Assembly: GCF_016464365.1 (NCBI RefSeq)
Contig: NZ_JADCUC010000007.1
Location: forward strand, 62,001 to 126,000
DNA from: Sandaracinobacteroides hominis
GTDB taxonomy: Bacteria; Pseudomonadota; Alphaproteobacteria; Sphingomonadales; Sphingomonadaceae
Reading direction: 5' to 3'
DNA length: 64,000 nucleotides
Position numbers and translations under genes: made by a program. Positions within the stretch are counted from its first letter, which is position 1; each line of letters begins with the position of its first letter. The notes below the pieces were generated by a model that had not been told where the DNA came from, ran no database searches, and worked only from the letters and a program-made list of their open reading frames with translations. This document shows, piece after piece, positions 52,434-62,545 of the stretch.

Positions 52434-53258
52434 TTACGTCAGCCGCTCCGCGTGCCAGGCCACATGCTCGGCCAGGAACGACGAGATGAAATAATAGCTA
52501 TGGTCATACCCCGGCTGCACCCGCAGCGTCAGTGGCACCTCCATCGCGTCGCAGGCCGAGCGCAGCAGAATGGGTTTCAGCTGCTCGTCGAGGAAGCTGT
52601 CGGCGCCGCCTACATCGACCAGAATCTCGGGCACGCGGGCGCCGGCTTCGATGAGGGTGACCGTGTCGTGCTGCGCCCATGCTGCGCGGTCCGGGCCGAG
52701 ATATGCGCCGAGGGCCTTCTTGCCCCACGTCACCTGCGAGGGCGCGACGATCGGGGCAAAGGCGGAAACGGAGCGGAAGCGATCGGGGTTGCGGAGCGCC
52801 ACGGTTAGCGCGCCATGGCCGCCCATGGAGTGGCCGGTGATGCCCTGGCGGGCCATGTCGAGCGGAAAATGCTGCGCAGCAAGGGCGGGCAGTTCCTCGG
52901 TGATGTAGCTCCACATCCGGAAGTGCGGCGCCCATGGCGCCTGCGTCGCATCGACGTAGAAGCCCGCGCCCTGACCCAGATCATAGGCTGTGTCGTCGGC
53001 GACGCCCTCGCCGCGCGGGGAGGTGTCGGGGGCGATGAAGGCGATCCCGAGCCGGGCGCAGGCTTCGCGGAACTCGCCCTTTTCGGTGACGTTGGCGTGG
53101 GTGCAGGTAAGGCCTGAGAGGAACCAGAGCAACGGAAACGGTCCGTCGCCCGGCGGCAGGAAGATCGAGAAGACCATATCGGTGCCGGTGGCGGTGCTGG
53201 CGTGTTTCCACACCTGCTGCCGCCCGCCGTGGCTCTGCCAATCCTGCAGCTTTTCCAT
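52434..53258 (-). CDS. fghA: S-formylglutathione hydrolase
   Basis: A 274-residue serine hydrolase that splits S-formylglutathione to formate and glutathione, the last step of glutathione-dependent formaldehyde removal. The nucleophile is in GITGHSMGGHGAL, the acid in VDVGGADSFLDEQL and the His in VQPGYDHSYYF. LLWFLSGLTCTHANVTEKG is a clear family mark. Its ATG overlaps the adhC stop by 1 nt (TGATG), so it is translated from the adhC message. Confidence 0.95.
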   Translation of the reverse strand: MEKLQDWQSHGGRQQVWKHASTATGTDMVFSIFLPPGDGPFPLLWFLSGLTCTHANVTEKGEFREACARLGIAFIAPDTSPRGEGVADDTAYDLGQGAGFYVDATQAPWAPHFRMWSYITEELPALAAQHFPLDMARQGITGHSMGGHGALTVALRNPDRFRSVSAFAPIVAPSQVTWGKKALGAYLGPDRAAWAQHDTVTLIEAGARVPEILVDVGGADSFLDEQLKPILLRSACDAMEVPLTLRVQPGYDHSYYFISSFLAEHVAWHAERLT

Positions 53259-54370
53259 CAGAAGACGACCACGCTGCGGATGCTTTCGCCCCGGTGCATC
53301 AGGTCGAAGGCTTCGTTGATGCGGTCCAGCGGCAGGCGGTGGGTGATCATCGGATCGATCTCGATCTTGCCGTTCATGTACCAGTCGACGATCTTCGGCA
53401 CGTCGGTGCGGCCCTTGGCGCCGCCGAAGGCCGTGCCGCGCCAGTTGCGGCCGGTCACCAGCTGGAACGGGCGGGTGGTGATTTCCTTGCCGGCTTCGGC
53501 GACGCCGATGATGATGGAGGTGCCCCAGCCGCGGTGGCAGCATTCCAGAGCCGTGCGCATCACTTCGGTGTTGCCGGTGGCGTCGAAGCTATAGTCTGCG
53601 CCGCCGTCGGTCAGCGCCAGCACTTCGGCGATCACCTCTTCGCGGCTTTTGCCCTTGCCGTTGATGAAGTGGGTCATGCCGAACTTGCGGCCCCACTCCT
53701 CGCGGTCGGGGTTGATGTCCACGCCGACGATCACGTCGGCGCCCACCATCCGCGCGCCCTGGATCACGTTCAGGCCGATGCCGCCCAGGCCAAAGACGAC
53801 GATCTTTTCGCCCACCTGCACCTTGGCGGTGTTGGTGACGGCGCCGACGCCGGTGGTGACGCCGCAGCCGATGTAGCAGCTGGTGTCGAACGGCGCGTCT
53901 TCGCGCACCTTCGCCACGGCGATTTCGGGCAGCACGGTGTAGTTGGAGAAGGTCGAGCAGCCCATATAGTGGAAGATGGTCTGCCCCTTGTAGCTGAAGC
54001 GGCTGGTGCCGTCCGGCATCAGCCCCTGGCCCTGCGTGGCGCGGATGGCGGTGCAGAGGTTGGTCTTGCCGGAGAGGCAGGACTTACACTGGCGGCATTC
54101 CGGCGTGTAGAGCGGGATCACATGGTCGCCCGGCTTCACGCTGGTGACGCCTGCGCCCACCTCGACGACGATGCCGGCGCCTTCATGGCCCAGGATCGAG
54201 GGGAAGATGCCTTCGCTGTCCAGTCCGTCCAGCGTGTAGGCGTCGGTGTGGCAGATGCCGGTGGCCTTGATCTCCACCATCACTTCGCCGGCCTTCGGGC
54301 CTTCCAGATCGACTTCCACGATCTCCAGCGGCTTCTTCGCCTCGAATGCTACTGCCGCGCGCGTCTTCAT
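53258..54370 (-). CDS. adhC: S-(hydroxymethyl)glutathione dehydrogenase / class III alcohol dehydrogenase
   Basis: A 370-residue zinc dehydrogenase. Catalytic zinc ligands are in [12 protein letters not shown] and [10 protein letters not shown], with the third Cys in [13 protein letters not shown]. The structural zinc loop is [17 protein letters not shown]. The NAD site is [15 protein letters not shown] with an Asp in [24 protein letters not shown] is specific to class III enzymes. It oxidises S-hydroxymethylglutathione and can reduce S-nitrosoglutathione. First gene of adhC-fghA; divergent from the acyl-CoA dehydrogenase across about 63 nt. Confidence 0.96.
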   Translation of the reverse strand: MKTRAAVAFEAKKPLEIVEVDLEGPKAGEVMVEIKATGICHTDAYTLDGLDSEGIFPSILGHEGAGIVVEVGAGVTSVKPGDHVIPLYTPECRQCKSCLSGKTNLCTAIRATQGQGLMPDGTSRFSYKGQTIFHYMGCSTFSNYTVLPEIAVAKVREDAPFDTSCYIGCGVTTGVGAVTNTAKVQVGEKIVVFGLGGIGLNVIQGARMVGADVIVGVDINPDREEWGRKFGMTHFINGKGKSREEVIAEVLALTDGGADYSFDATGNTEVMRTALECCHRGWGTSIIIGVAEAGKEITTRPFQLVTGRNWRGTAFGGAKGRTDVPKIVDWYMNGKIEIDPMITHRLPLDRINEAFDLMHRGESIRSVVVF

Positions 54371-54433
54371 GAATCTTGCCTCCAGCTATATCCCCCCGCC
54401 ATAAAAGCGGAAATGCGAGAAGGGGAGGGGAAA

Positions 54434-55615
54434 ATGCCCGCTATCAGTCATCGGGGTGGGATGGACGAGGAGGTTTTCACCGCCTTCGCCGAGCAGCTGA
54501 GCCGCTATGTGCGGGAGCGGCTGATCCCCGCCGAGCCGCAGATGATCGAAGCGAATGCGGTGCCGCCCGAGATCCTCGACGAGATGCGCGACATGGGCCT
54601 GTTCGGCATCACCATCCCCGAGGGCTATGGCGGCGCCGGCATGAATGTCTCGCAATATGTGGAGACGATCCGGCGGCTGGCCTATGCCGCGCCGGCCTAT
54701 CGTTCGGCGATTTCCATCGGTGTCGGCATGGTCGCCTCGGCGCTGAAGAACGGCGGCACGGCGGACCAGAAAAGCTATTGGCTGCCGCAGCTGGCGGCCG
54801 GCGCGATTGCCAGCTTCGGGCTTACGGAGCCCGGTTCAGGCTCGGATGCAGCGGCACTGCAATGCCGCGCGGTGAAGTCGGGTTCGGGCTACGTCCTCAA
54901 CGGCACCAAGCGCTACATCACCAACGCCCCGCAGGCGAAGATCGCCCTCATCATGGCCCGCACCCACGCGGAAAACCTGCCGAAAAACCGCCACGTCTCG
55001 GGCTTCATCCTGCCGATCGACACGCCGGGCGTCACCGTGGGGCGGCCCGACCGCAAGATGGGGCAGGCCGGCGCCACCATAGCCGACATCATCCTGGAGG
55101 ACGTCCATGTCCCGGCAGACGCGCTGCTGGGCGGCGAGGAAGGCAAGGGCTTCGAACATGCGATGAAAAGCCTCGACAACGGCCGGCTCTCGGTCGCCGC
55201 GGCCGCCACCGGCTATGCAAGGCGCGCGCTCGACAGTGCGATGCGGTATGCCGTCGACCGCAAGGCCTTTGGGCAATCGATCAGCAACTTCCAGCTGATC
55301 CAGGCGATGCTGGCCGACAGCCAGGCTGAAATCTACGCGGCGGAATGCATGCTGGCCGATGCCTGCCGCATGGCAGACGAAGGCCAGCGCACGACGATAC
55401 AGGCCTCCGCCACCAAGATGTTCGCGTCTGAAATGTGCGGCCGCGTGGTCGACCGCTGCGTGCAGATCTTCGGCGGCGCAGGCTATCTCGCCGAGTATGA
55501 AGCCGAGCGCTTCTTCCGCGACGCCCGGCTCTATCGCATCTATGAAGGCACCACGCAGATCCTGCAGCTGCTCATCGCCCGCAACATGCTGAAGGAGCTG
55601 GAAGGGGCGGCCTGA
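54434..55615 (+). CDS. Acyl-CoA dehydrogenase
   Basis: A 393-residue flavoenzyme. The N-terminal helical domain has LSRYVRERLIPAEPQ and MGLFGITIPEGYGGAG, the middle domain has ASFGLTEPGSGSDAAAL and FGQSISNFQLIQAML, and the catalytic Glu lies in RIYEGTTQILQLLIARN. Substrate range is not readable; short- to medium-chain or branched acyl-CoA is likely. Start set at MPAISHRGG because AGGGGAGGGG precedes it; an ATG at 54413 and one at 54461 are also in frame. A strong hairpin encloses its stop. Confidence 0.93.
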   Translation: MPAISHRGGMDEEVFTAFAEQLSRYVRERLIPAEPQMIEANAVPPEILDEMRDMGLFGITIPEGYGGAGMNVSQYVETIRRLAYAAPAYRSAISIGVGMVASALKNGGTADQKSYWLPQLAAGAIASFGLTEPGSGSDAAALQCRAVKSGSGYVLNGTKRYITNAPQAKIALIMARTHAENLPKNRHVSGFILPIDTPGVTVGRPDRKMGQAGATIADIILEDVHVPADALLGGEEGKGFEHAMKSLDNGRLSVAAAATGYARRALDSAMRYAVDRKAFGQSISNFQLIQAMLADSQAEIYAAECMLADACRMADEGQRTTIQASATKMFASEMCGRVVDRCVQIFGGAGYLAEYEAERFFRDARLYRIYEGTTQILQLLIARNMLKELEGAA

Positions 55616-55624
55616 AGCCGCCCC
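55604..55624. terminator. Hairpin terminator between convergent genes
   Basis: GGGGCGGC (55604-55611) pairs with GCCGCCCC (55617-55624) around a loop CTGAA that holds the acyl-CoA dehydrogenase stop codon. A CTT follows. It lies in front of the convergent membrane-protein gene ending at 55641. Confidence 0.65.
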
Positions 55625-55640
55625 CTTCCGGCAATCTTCA

Positions 55641-56387
55641 TCAGGCGAAGATTTCGGCCAGCGTCTCGGTGCCGGCACCTTCGCGCACGTCCTTCAGCTC
55701 GAAGTAGAGCGACGCAAGCATCGTCGCCGAAAGCGGCAGGAAGATCGTGTTGGCGGCTGCGCTGATGAGTGCGTTCAACACCCCGCTGTCCGGCGACAGG
55801 AATACCGCCGCATAGATGGGCGCTGAAATCACCATCAGCACCAGCCAGCCGATCAGCAGCAGCAGGAATATGCGCCAGCGCGACCCCTTGGTCAGTTCCC
55901 GGCTTCGCTTCAGGCTGCCGGTCACCCCCGCCCGCTCCTCGGTCAGCACAGGCAGCGAAACGCAGAACATGATGTAGATGATGATCCCTGGCACCAGCAG
56001 GAACAGCCAGCCGACCATGCTGGCGAGCAAGTGCAGCAACAGCACCGCAAACGTCGCAGGCGCCAGCTTCAGTCCCTCCAGCAGCATCCCACCAAGTTCC
56101 GGCGTTTCCCCGGCCCGCTTCTCCCCCAGGAAGCGGAGCATCGCCGGCAGCGCCACAAGGCTTCCCACCAGCGTGAGCAGCAGCGGAACAAAGTAAGCCG
56201 CCCCGAATGACGCCTGCAATTGCTGCGTGGCAGTCGGGAAACCACGGACCGCCGCAGCCGCCAGCCCCGGAAAGCCATAGAACACAAAGCCAAGTATCAG
56301 GAATGGAACGGCGTTTTGCCGCAACAGCAGGAACCCGTTCGAAAGTACCCGCCCGATGCCGATCTTTTCACCCACACCATACGCCAC
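55641..56387 (-). CDS. Multi-pass membrane protein, YciC/GDPD-membrane-domain-like
   Basis: A 248-residue protein with about six hydrophobic segments: FLILGFVFYGFPGLAAAAV, FVPLLLTLVGSLVALPAML, FAVLLLHLLASMVGWLFLLV and others. ERAGVTGSLKRSRELTKGSRWRIF between helices is the signature of the YciC and glycerophosphodiester-phosphodiesterase membrane-domain group. GTG start after AAGGAGAG. It is divergent from the DUF4129-to-RDD operon across ~80 nt, so it may share control with it. Confidence 0.75.
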   Translation of the reverse strand: MAYGVGEKIGIGRVLSNGFLLLRQNAVPFLILGFVFYGFPGLAAAAVRGFPTATQQLQASFGAAYFVPLLLTLVGSLVALPAMLRFLGEKRAGETPELGGMLLEGLKLAPATFAVLLLHLLASMVGWLFLLVPGIIIYIMFCVSLPVLTEERAGVTGSLKRSRELTKGSRWRIFLLLLIGWLVLMVISAPIYAAVFLSPDSGVLNALISAAANTIFLPLSATMLASLYFELKDVREGAGTETLAEIFA

Positions 56388-56470
56388 GCAACTCTCCTTC
56401 AACTGTCCGCATGTGTGCGAAACTTATGGCACCTGTCCAGACGGTTTCATCTTGCACGCCGCCGTCAGCC

Positions 56471-57178
56471 ATGAATAGAAGTACAGCTTGTGTAAGCGTA
56501 TCGGGTTGGAGCTCGGGTTTGGCCGAAGGTGCAGGTGCGGAGATCGGTGCAGAGCAACAGTTCGCCCACGCGCATGCCGAGCTGCTGCAAAGCAGGTCCA
56601 TCCAGTTCGAGCTGCCACCGTTCCAGCAGCCGGAAGTTCCCGACTGGCTGAAATGGCTGGGGCAGGCGTTGAAGGTGCTGGAACCGTTCCTGCCAGCCAT
56701 CTTCTGGACCATCGTCGGCATCGGCGCGCTGATCCTCCTCTATCTGATCGCGGCAGCCCTGCTGCCCGGCCGCCTGAAACTGCCGGGCTGGTTCCGCCGC
56801 CGCCCAGCACCCGAAGCCCCGCACCTGCTGCAGCCCACGGAAGAAACCGCCCGCGAACTGCTGGCGGAGGCCGACGCGCTGGCCGGAGCGGGCCGCTATG
56901 ACGAGGCCGCCCACACCCTGCTCGCCCGCACCATCGAGGAGATGGACAAGCGGCTTCCGGGCGAAGTCCGCCCCACCCTCACCAGCCGCGAACTGGGCGG
57001 ATCCGCGCTGTTGCCGGCGCGACCGGCCACGCATTTCCGCGCAATCGTCGCGCTGGTGGAGCGCAGCCTTTTCGCCCGCCGTTCGCTCAACGCCACGGAT
57101 TGGGCAGACTGCCGCGCCGCCTATGCCAGCTTTGCCGGAGCCGAGGGCTGGACCAGAGGCCGGAGCGGCCCGCGATGA
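56471..57178 (+). CDS. DUF4129 domain membrane protein
   Basis: About 235 residues. After a short N-terminal part (FAHAHAELLQSRSIQFELPP, typical of these proteins) comes one membrane helix (FWTIVGIGALILLYLIAAAL). The C-terminal DUF4129 domain is LLAEADALAGAGRYDEAAHT followed by LTSRELGGSALLPA and NATDWADCRAAYASFAG. The start is uncertain: the ATG at 56411 is also in frame. First gene of a six-gene coupled operon; its stop overlaps the next start (ATGA). Confidence 0.8.
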   Translation: MNRSTACVSVSGWSSGLAEGAGAEIGAEQQFAHAHAELLQSRSIQFELPPFQQPEVPDWLKWLGQALKVLEPFLPAIFWTIVGIGALILLYLIAAALLPGRLKLPGWFRRRPAPEAPHLLQPTEETARELLAEADALAGAGRYDEAAHTLLARTIEEMDKRLPGEVRPTLTSRELGGSALLPARPATHFRAIVALVERSLFARRSLNATDWADCRAAYASFAGAEGWTRGRSGPR

Positions 57179-58377
57179 CACGCGACAGCCCGTTCAACCC
57201 GCGTCTCATCATCGGCATCGTCGCTGCCAGCGCGCTGGCCTTCGCTGCCTTCCTCATTCTCTTTGCCTATGCGCCGCAATGGCGCGGCTCGGGCGACGGG
57301 CAGGCGCATGCGCTGTCGCGTGGCGGCACCGGCTTTGCCGGCATCGTCGAGCTGCTGCGCCTTGAAAGCGACCGGGCGGTAATCGTCCGCGATGCCGATG
57401 CAATCGCTTCCGAGGAGCTGATGGTCGTCACCCTCGAACCGATGCAGAACGCGGACGTGCTGAAATCGGTGGTCGAGGCGCGCAAGGTCCTGCCCACGCT
57501 TTACATCCTGCCGAAATGGGTGACGTCGCCGCATCCCGCCGTGCCGGGCTGGGTGGTGCGGCACGATGTCTTCGATACCGGCTATCTTTCCAGACTGATC
57601 GAGCCGGTTGCGGATGTCCGCCTGGCACAGCGATCGGAACAGGCCGGTGCCCGGCAGCTGATCGGCTCGGAAGTGCTGGCTGGCCTGCACATGCCCGCGC
57701 CGGAGCGGCTGCAGAGCCTGAAGGGAGCCGAGCTGGAGCCGCTGCTGGCGACGCCCGAGGGGCTGGTCGTGCTGGCGGTGAAGCGCGACACCCAGACCTA
57801 TATTCTCGCCGATCCGGACCTCCTCAACAACCAGTCGCTTCGCACGCTGGCAGGTGCGCGCAACGCCGTGGCGCTGCTGGAGGCGCTGCGCAACGATGCA
57901 GAGGCGCCCATCCTGTTCGACGTGACAGTCAACGGCTTCGGCGGGAAGCGCAGCCTGCTGACGCTGCTGTTCGAGCCGCCCTTCGTTGCCCTGACGCTGC
58001 TGCTGACGGTGGCGGCGCTGCTGGCCGCCTGGGCGGCGCTGATCCGCTTTGGCCCTGCCCGCACACCGCCGCACGCCATCGCGCTCGGCTCGACGGCGCT
58101 GGTGGAGAATATGGCCGGGCTGCTGACGATGGCCCGGCGCGAGCATCTGGCCGGGGCGGGCTATGCCGAGCTGCTGGGCGCACAGGCCGCGCAGGAAACC
58201 GGCGCCCCCGCCGGGCTGGCCGGCGAAGCGCTGGACGGCTGGCTGGACCGACGCAGCCCCGCCGACAAGCTGTGGTCCGCGCGCTCGGCCGAGCTGCGCG
58301 CCGCAACCGACAAGACCGGGCTGCTGTCAGCGGCCCAATCGCTGTTTCAATGGAAGAAGGAACTCACGGGTCGATGA
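57175..58377 (+). CDS. DUF4350 domain membrane protein
   Basis: A 400-residue protein with an N-terminal helix ([21 protein letters not shown]) and a second one near residue 290 ([22 protein letters not shown]). Between them lies a periplasmic DUF4350 domain with [20 protein letters not shown] and [13 protein letters not shown]. The C-terminal cytoplasmic part begins [21 protein letters not shown]. It overlaps neighbours by 4 nt at both ends. Function unknown; it always travels with DUF4129 and MoxR genes in this kind of cluster. Confidence 0.85.
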   Translation: MTRDSPFNPRLIIGIVAASALAFAAFLILFAYAPQWRGSGDGQAHALSRGGTGFAGIVELLRLESDRAVIVRDADAIASEELMVVTLEPMQNADVLKSVVEARKVLPTLYILPKWVTSPHPAVPGWVVRHDVFDTGYLSRLIEPVADVRLAQRSEQAGARQLIGSEVLAGLHMPAPERLQSLKGAELEPLLATPEGLVVLAVKRDTQTYILADPDLLNNQSLRTLAGARNAVALLEALRNDAEAPILFDVTVNGFGGKRSLLTLLFEPPFVALTLLLTVAALLAAWAALIRFGPARTPPHAIALGSTALVENMAGLLTMARREHLAGAGYAELLGAQAAQETGAPAGLAGEALDGWLDRRSPADKLWSARSAELRAATDKTGLLSAAQSLFQWKKELTGR

Positions 58378-59339
58378 GCACCAGTATCGGCGCACAGATA
58401 AGCATCCTGCGCGACACCATCCGCGCCGAGCTGCAGCGCGCCATCGTCGGCCAGGACGATGCGATCGACCTGCTGCTGGTCGCCCTGCTGGCGCGCGGCC
58501 ACATGCTGCTGGAGGGCCCGCCGGGCACCTCCAAGACCTTTCTGGCCCAGTGCTTCGCGCGGGTGACGGGGCTGGACTATGGCCGCATCCAGTTCACGCC
58601 AGACCTGATGCCCGGCGACATCCTGGGTTCCAGCCTGTTCAATTTCCAGACCAGCAGTTTCACGCTTACCAAGGGGCCGATCTTCTGCGAGCTGCTGCTC
58701 GCCGACGAAATCAACCGGACCCCGCCCAAGACGCAGGCCGCTCTGCTGGAAGCGATGCAGGAACGCTCGGTAACGATCGACGGCCAGACCCTGCCGCTGC
58801 CCGAACATTTCCTGGTGGTCGCCACGCAGAACCCGATCGAGCATCAGGGCGTCTATCCGCTGCCCGAGGCGCAGCTCGACCGCTTCCTCTTCAAGCACCA
58901 GATGCAATATCCCGATGCCGCGGAAGAGGCCGCCATCGTCACCCTGCACGGATCGCGGATCGGCACCGTCCGGCCGGAGGCGCTGGGCCTGTCCGCCGTG
59001 GTCGCGCCGGGCCAGATCGCTGCGGCGCAGGCGGAAGTGGCGGCCATCCCGATGGTGCCCGAAGTCGTCGACTATGTGGTGCGCCTCGTCCGTGCCACGC
59101 GGGAAACGCCGGACATCGAGTGCGGTGCCTCTCCGCGCGCCGGCGCCATGCTTGCCAGCGCCGCGCGCGCCCGCGCCGCACTGGAGGGCCGCGATTATGT
59201 GATCCCCGACGATGTGAAGGCGCTGGCCCCGGCGGCGCTCCGCCACCGCCTGATCCTGTCGCCGGCAGCGGAGATCGAGGGACGTCGCGCCGACGGCATC
59301 CTGGCCCGCCTGATCGAAGAGGTGGGCGCGCCGCGTTGA
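58374..59339 (+). CDS. MoxR-type AAA+ ATPase
   Basis: A 321-residue MoxR ATPase: Walker [16 protein letters not shown], Walker [21 protein letters not shown], sensor 1 [24 protein letters not shown], and sensor 2 in [20 protein letters not shown]. MoxR proteins act as chaperones or metal-insertion helpers with DUF58 or VWA partners, which here is the next gene. Overlaps both neighbours by 4 nt. Confidence 0.95.
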   Translation: MSTSIGAQISILRDTIRAELQRAIVGQDDAIDLLLVALLARGHMLLEGPPGTSKTFLAQCFARVTGLDYGRIQFTPDLMPGDILGSSLFNFQTSSFTLTKGPIFCELLLADEINRTPPKTQAALLEAMQERSVTIDGQTLPLPEHFLVVATQNPIEHQGVYPLPEAQLDRFLFKHQMQYPDAAEEAAIVTLHGSRIGTVRPEALGLSAVVAPGQIAAAQAEVAAIPMVPEVVDYVVRLVRATRETPDIECGASPRAGAMLASAARARAALEGRDYVIPDDVKALAPAALRHRLILSPAAEIEGRRADGILARLIEEVGAPR

Positions 59340-60646
59340 GCATTTCCCCGACGCCCAAGCTGATCCTGATCGTCGCGCTGGCGTCGCCGCTGGCGCTGCT
59401 GCTGGCTGTCCGTGCGCCGAATGCCTGGGCGGCGATACTGGGGCTGCTGCTGCTTCTGGCCTTGCTGATGCTGCTGGATTGGGCGGTGTCGCCGAAGGCC
59501 GGCCGGCTTGCGGTGCAGGCGGCGGCGCCCCGCAGCATCGGCGTCGGCGAGACGCTGGATGTCCGGCTTTCGCTCGGCTTTCCGGCCAGCGCCCCCGCCA
59601 GCGTCGAAATCGCGCTGGCCCGTGATCCGCTGCTGCAGCCACTTTGGCAGGGGCCGGGAACGTTCGATCCTGCGGCCGGACCGGCAACCCTGCCGCACGC
59701 GACGCTGAGGCGCGGGACCGCCGCGCTCGACCGGCTCTGGTGCCGCTGGCAGGGGCCGCTGGGCCTGCTGCAGCAGACCCGCACGCTGGATCCCGGCCTG
59801 CGCGTGCGGGTGTTGCCCGATATCCGGCCTGTGCGCGAGCAGGCGCCGCAGCTGCTGGCAGAGGCCGGCGCCTGGGGACTGATGTCGCGCCGGCAGGCGG
59901 GCGCCGGCACCGAGTTCGAGGCGCTGGCCGATTTCCGCCCGGGCATGGACCGCCGCCATATCGACTGGAAGCAATCGGCGCGCCACCACAGCCTGCTCGC
60001 CAAGGAATTCCGGGCCGAGACCAACAACAATCTGGTGCTGGCGATCGATTGCGGCCGCGCCATGTCCGATCCGCTGGACGGCATCCCGCGCGTCGACCAC
60101 GCCATTTCGGCGGCGCTGCTGGCGGGCAATGTGGCGCTGCGGCAGGGCGACCGTGCCGGAATCGCCGCCTTTGACGCAAGGCCGCGGGTGCACCTGCCGC
60201 CGGTCGGTGGCCTCAGGGCCTTCCCGCTGCTGCAGGAGGCGGCCGCCGGCATCGACTATTCGCCGGCCGAAACCAACTTCACGCTGGGCCTGTCCGCCAT
60301 CGCCGCCGGTCTGAAGCGCCGCTCGCACCTGGTGGTGTTCACCGAGTTCGCCGATTCCACCGGCGCCGCGCTGATGCTCGATGCAGTCGGCCCGCTGGTC
60401 AGGCGGCACATGCTGATCTTCGTGGTGATGCGCCATGCCGAGCTGGAGGCAATCGCCGCCGCGCCGCCGGAAACGGCAGAGGCCGTGACCCGCGCCGCGA
60501 CCGCCGGCGCCCTGCTGCGCGAACGCCAGCTGGTGATTGCCCGGCTGCAGCGGCAAGGTGTGCATGTGCTGCAGGCCGATCATGCGCAGGTGGGGGCCGT
60601 GCTGGTCCGCGCCTGGACCCGGCTCGCCCGCGGGAGGCCGGCATGA
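59336..60646 (+). CDS. DUF58 (VWA-like) protein, TTG start
   Basis: A 436-residue protein with two N-terminal membrane helices ([17 protein letters not shown] and [20 protein letters not shown]), a beta domain, and DUF58 signature [20 protein letters not shown]. The VWA-like strand has [13 protein letters not shown] in place of the usual DxSxS, so the metal site is degenerate. The only start that fits is a TTG overlapping the moxR stop (TTGA), which suggests low or coupled translation. It is the likely partner of the MoxR ATPase. Confidence 0.9.
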   Translation: MSISPTPKLILIVALASPLALLLAVRAPNAWAAILGLLLLLALLMLLDWAVSPKAGRLAVQAAAPRSIGVGETLDVRLSLGFPASAPASVEIALARDPLLQPLWQGPGTFDPAAGPATLPHATLRRGTAALDRLWCRWQGPLGLLQQTRTLDPGLRVRVLPDIRPVREQAPQLLAEAGAWGLMSRRQAGAGTEFEALADFRPGMDRRHIDWKQSARHHSLLAKEFRAETNNNLVLAIDCGRAMSDPLDGIPRVDHAISAALLAGNVALRQGDRAGIAAFDARPRVHLPPVGGLRAFPLLQEAAAGIDYSPAETNFTLGLSAIAAGLKRRSHLVVFTEFADSTGAALMLDAVGPLVRRHMLIFVVMRHAELEAIAAAPPETAEAVTRAATAGALLRERQLVIARLQRQGVHVLQADHAQVGAVLVRAWTRLARGRPA

Positions 60647-61665
60647 CCGCCCCCGTCGCCCACCCCCTGCGCGTCGCCCACGAGGCCGACTGGCAGCGAC
60701 TGGAGTCGATCCTGACCATCGCCGAAAGGCGCGGCGCGCGCAGATTGTCCGACGATGATCTGCTCGCCTTGCCGATCCTCTATCGCACGGCGCTCTCAGC
60801 CCTGTCGGTCGCGCGCGAGACCTCGCTCGACGCCGAGCTGATCGCCTATCTGGAGGTGCTCTGCGCGCGGGCCTATCTGTTCGTCTATGGCGTGCGCAGT
60901 TCGCCGGTGAAGCGCATCGCCAGCTTCTTTCGCCGCGACTGGCCGGCCGCCGTCCGCTCGCTGTGGCGCGAACTTCTGGCTGCGACCCTGTTCCTGCTGC
61001 TGGGGATCGCGGCGGGGGCGCTGCTGGTGATGGCGGATTCCGAATGGTACGCGATGCTGGTGCCGACAGAGATGTCGTCGGGCCGCGATTTCAGCGCCAC
61101 GCCTGCATCGCTGGCCGAAACGCTCGACGCATCGGGGGAATCCGAGGGCCTCGCGGTCTTCTCCACCTTCCTGTTCACCCACAATTCGCAGATGGCGATC
61201 ACCTGCTTCGCGCTTGGCTTCGCCTTCGGCATCCCCACCCTGCTGCTGCTGGTCTATAACGGCTCCATGCTGGGGGCGATGGCCGTCCTGTTTGCCAGCA
61301 AGGGTCTGGGCCTGCAGTTCATGGGCTGGATCCTGATCCACGGCACCACCGAGCTGCTGGCCATCGCCGTTGCAGGCGCCGCCGGGCTGCGGATCGGCCT
61401 CGCCGTGCTGTTCCCCGGCGAGCAGGATCGCGTGACGTCGGTGAAGGCCGCCGGCCGCACGGCCTCCCGGGCGATGATCGGCGTGGTCCTCATGCTGTTC
61501 CTCGCCGGGCTGCTGGAAGGTGTGGCGCGGCAGACCATCGGCCATGTCGGCTGGCGCTATGGCATCGGCCTTGGCGTGCTGCTGCTGTGGACCGTCTATT
61601 TCGGCTGGGCCGGGAGAGAAGCAGAAGGGCGGGAACGAGAAGGGCGGGACCAGCATGCGCGCTGA
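60643..61665 (+). CDS. SpoIIM family (stage II sporulation protein M-like) membrane protein
   Basis: A 340-residue membrane protein: an N-terminal helical cytoplasmic part (DWQRLESILTIAERRGARRL), then LWRELLAATLFLLLGIAAGALLV, NSQMAITCFALGFAFGIPTLLLLVYNG and HGTTELLAIAVAGAAGLRIG, the SpoIIM/DUF95 marks. In non-sporulating bacteria its role is unknown. The last ~20 residues are a charged tail from a short DNA repeat (AGAAGGGCGGGA twice). Overlaps the RDD gene by 11 nt. Confidence 0.9.
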   Translation: MTAPVAHPLRVAHEADWQRLESILTIAERRGARRLSDDDLLALPILYRTALSALSVARETSLDAELIAYLEVLCARAYLFVYGVRSSPVKRIASFFRRDWPAAVRSLWRELLAATLFLLLGIAAGALLVMADSEWYAMLVPTEMSSGRDFSATPASLAETLDASGESEGLAVFSTFLFTHNSQMAITCFALGFAFGIPTLLLLVYNGSMLGAMAVLFASKGLGLQFMGWILIHGTTELLAIAVAGAAGLRIGLAVLFPGEQDRVTSVKAAGRTASRAMIGVVLMLFLAGLLEGVARQTIGHVGWRYGIGLGVLLLWTVYFGWAGREAEGREREGRDQHAR

Positions 61666-62518
61666 CGCGGAAGCCGCGCTGCAGCGCGATCTGGTCACGC
61701 CCGAGGGCGTCGCGCTGCGGCTGAAACTGGCCGACGGCGGCAGCCGCGTCTCTGCGTTCGTCATCGACCTGCTGATCATGCTGGGATTGCTCATCGCTCT
61801 CACGCTGCTGGTGGGGATGGCGTTGCTCGCCGTGGGCAGCAGGGACAATGTCGAGTTTATCGCCGTCGTCTGGCTGCTCGGCTTCTTCCTGCTTCGGAAC
61901 GGCTATTTCATCCTGATGGAGCTGGGGCCGCGCGGCGCCACCTTCGGCAAGCGCATCATGGGCCTGCGGGTCTGCGCCCGCGGCGGCGAGCGGCTGACCG
62001 CCGATGCGGTGATCGCCCGCAACCTTATCCGCGAGATCGAAGTGTATCTGCCGCTGACCTTCCTTCTGGTCCAGGCCGGCACGGACAATGTCACCGGCCT
62101 GCTGGCGCTGCTGGGGCTGGGCTGGACGGTGATGCTGCTCGCCTTCCCGCTGCTCAACCGCGACCGGCTGCGCATCGGCGACCTGCTGGCCGGCACCTGG
62201 GTCATCGCCGCGCCGCGCCGCACGCTGCTGGAAGATCTTTCCCGCGCCCATGTCGCCACCCCGCCTTTCACCGACCGGCAGCTGGCCATCTATGGCGTGT
62301 TCGAGCTGCAGGCGCTGGAACGCCTGTTGCGCGCCGAGGACCCGGACGGGCTGGCGGTCGCCGCCGCCGCCATCCGCAACAAGATCGGCAGCTACGGGCG
62401 GATCCCGCGCGAAAACGATCGCCTGTTCCTCGACACCTACTACACCGCGCTGCGAAAACGGCTGGAGCAGGACCTGCTGTTCGGCAAGCGCAAGGCCGAC
62501 AAGCACGCCGTCGGCTAG
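61655..62518 (+). CDS. RDD family membrane protein
   Basis: A 287-residue protein with an RDD domain: LKLADGGSRVSAFVIDLLIMLGLL (Arg and Asp of the first helix), FFLLRNGYFILMELGPRGATFGKRIMGLRV, and LLNRDRLRIGDLLAGTWVI. The C-terminal third is soluble and helical (ELQALERLLRAEDPDGLAVA). Last gene of the operon. RDD proteins are proposed transporters or ion-related; the substrate is unknown. Confidence 0.9.
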   Translation: MRADAEAALQRDLVTPEGVALRLKLADGGSRVSAFVIDLLIMLGLLIALTLLVGMALLAVGSRDNVEFIAVVWLLGFFLLRNGYFILMELGPRGATFGKRIMGLRVCARGGERLTADAVIARNLIREIEVYLPLTFLLVQAGTDNVTGLLALLGLGWTVMLLAFPLLNRDRLRIGDLLAGTWVIAAPRRTLLEDLSRAHVATPPFTDRQLAIYGVFELQALERLLRAEDPDGLAVAAAAIRNKIGSYGRIPRENDRLFLDTYYTALRKRLEQDLLFGKRKADKHAVG

Positions 62519-62545
62519 GCCTCAGCCGCCGGACTAGATAGCGGC

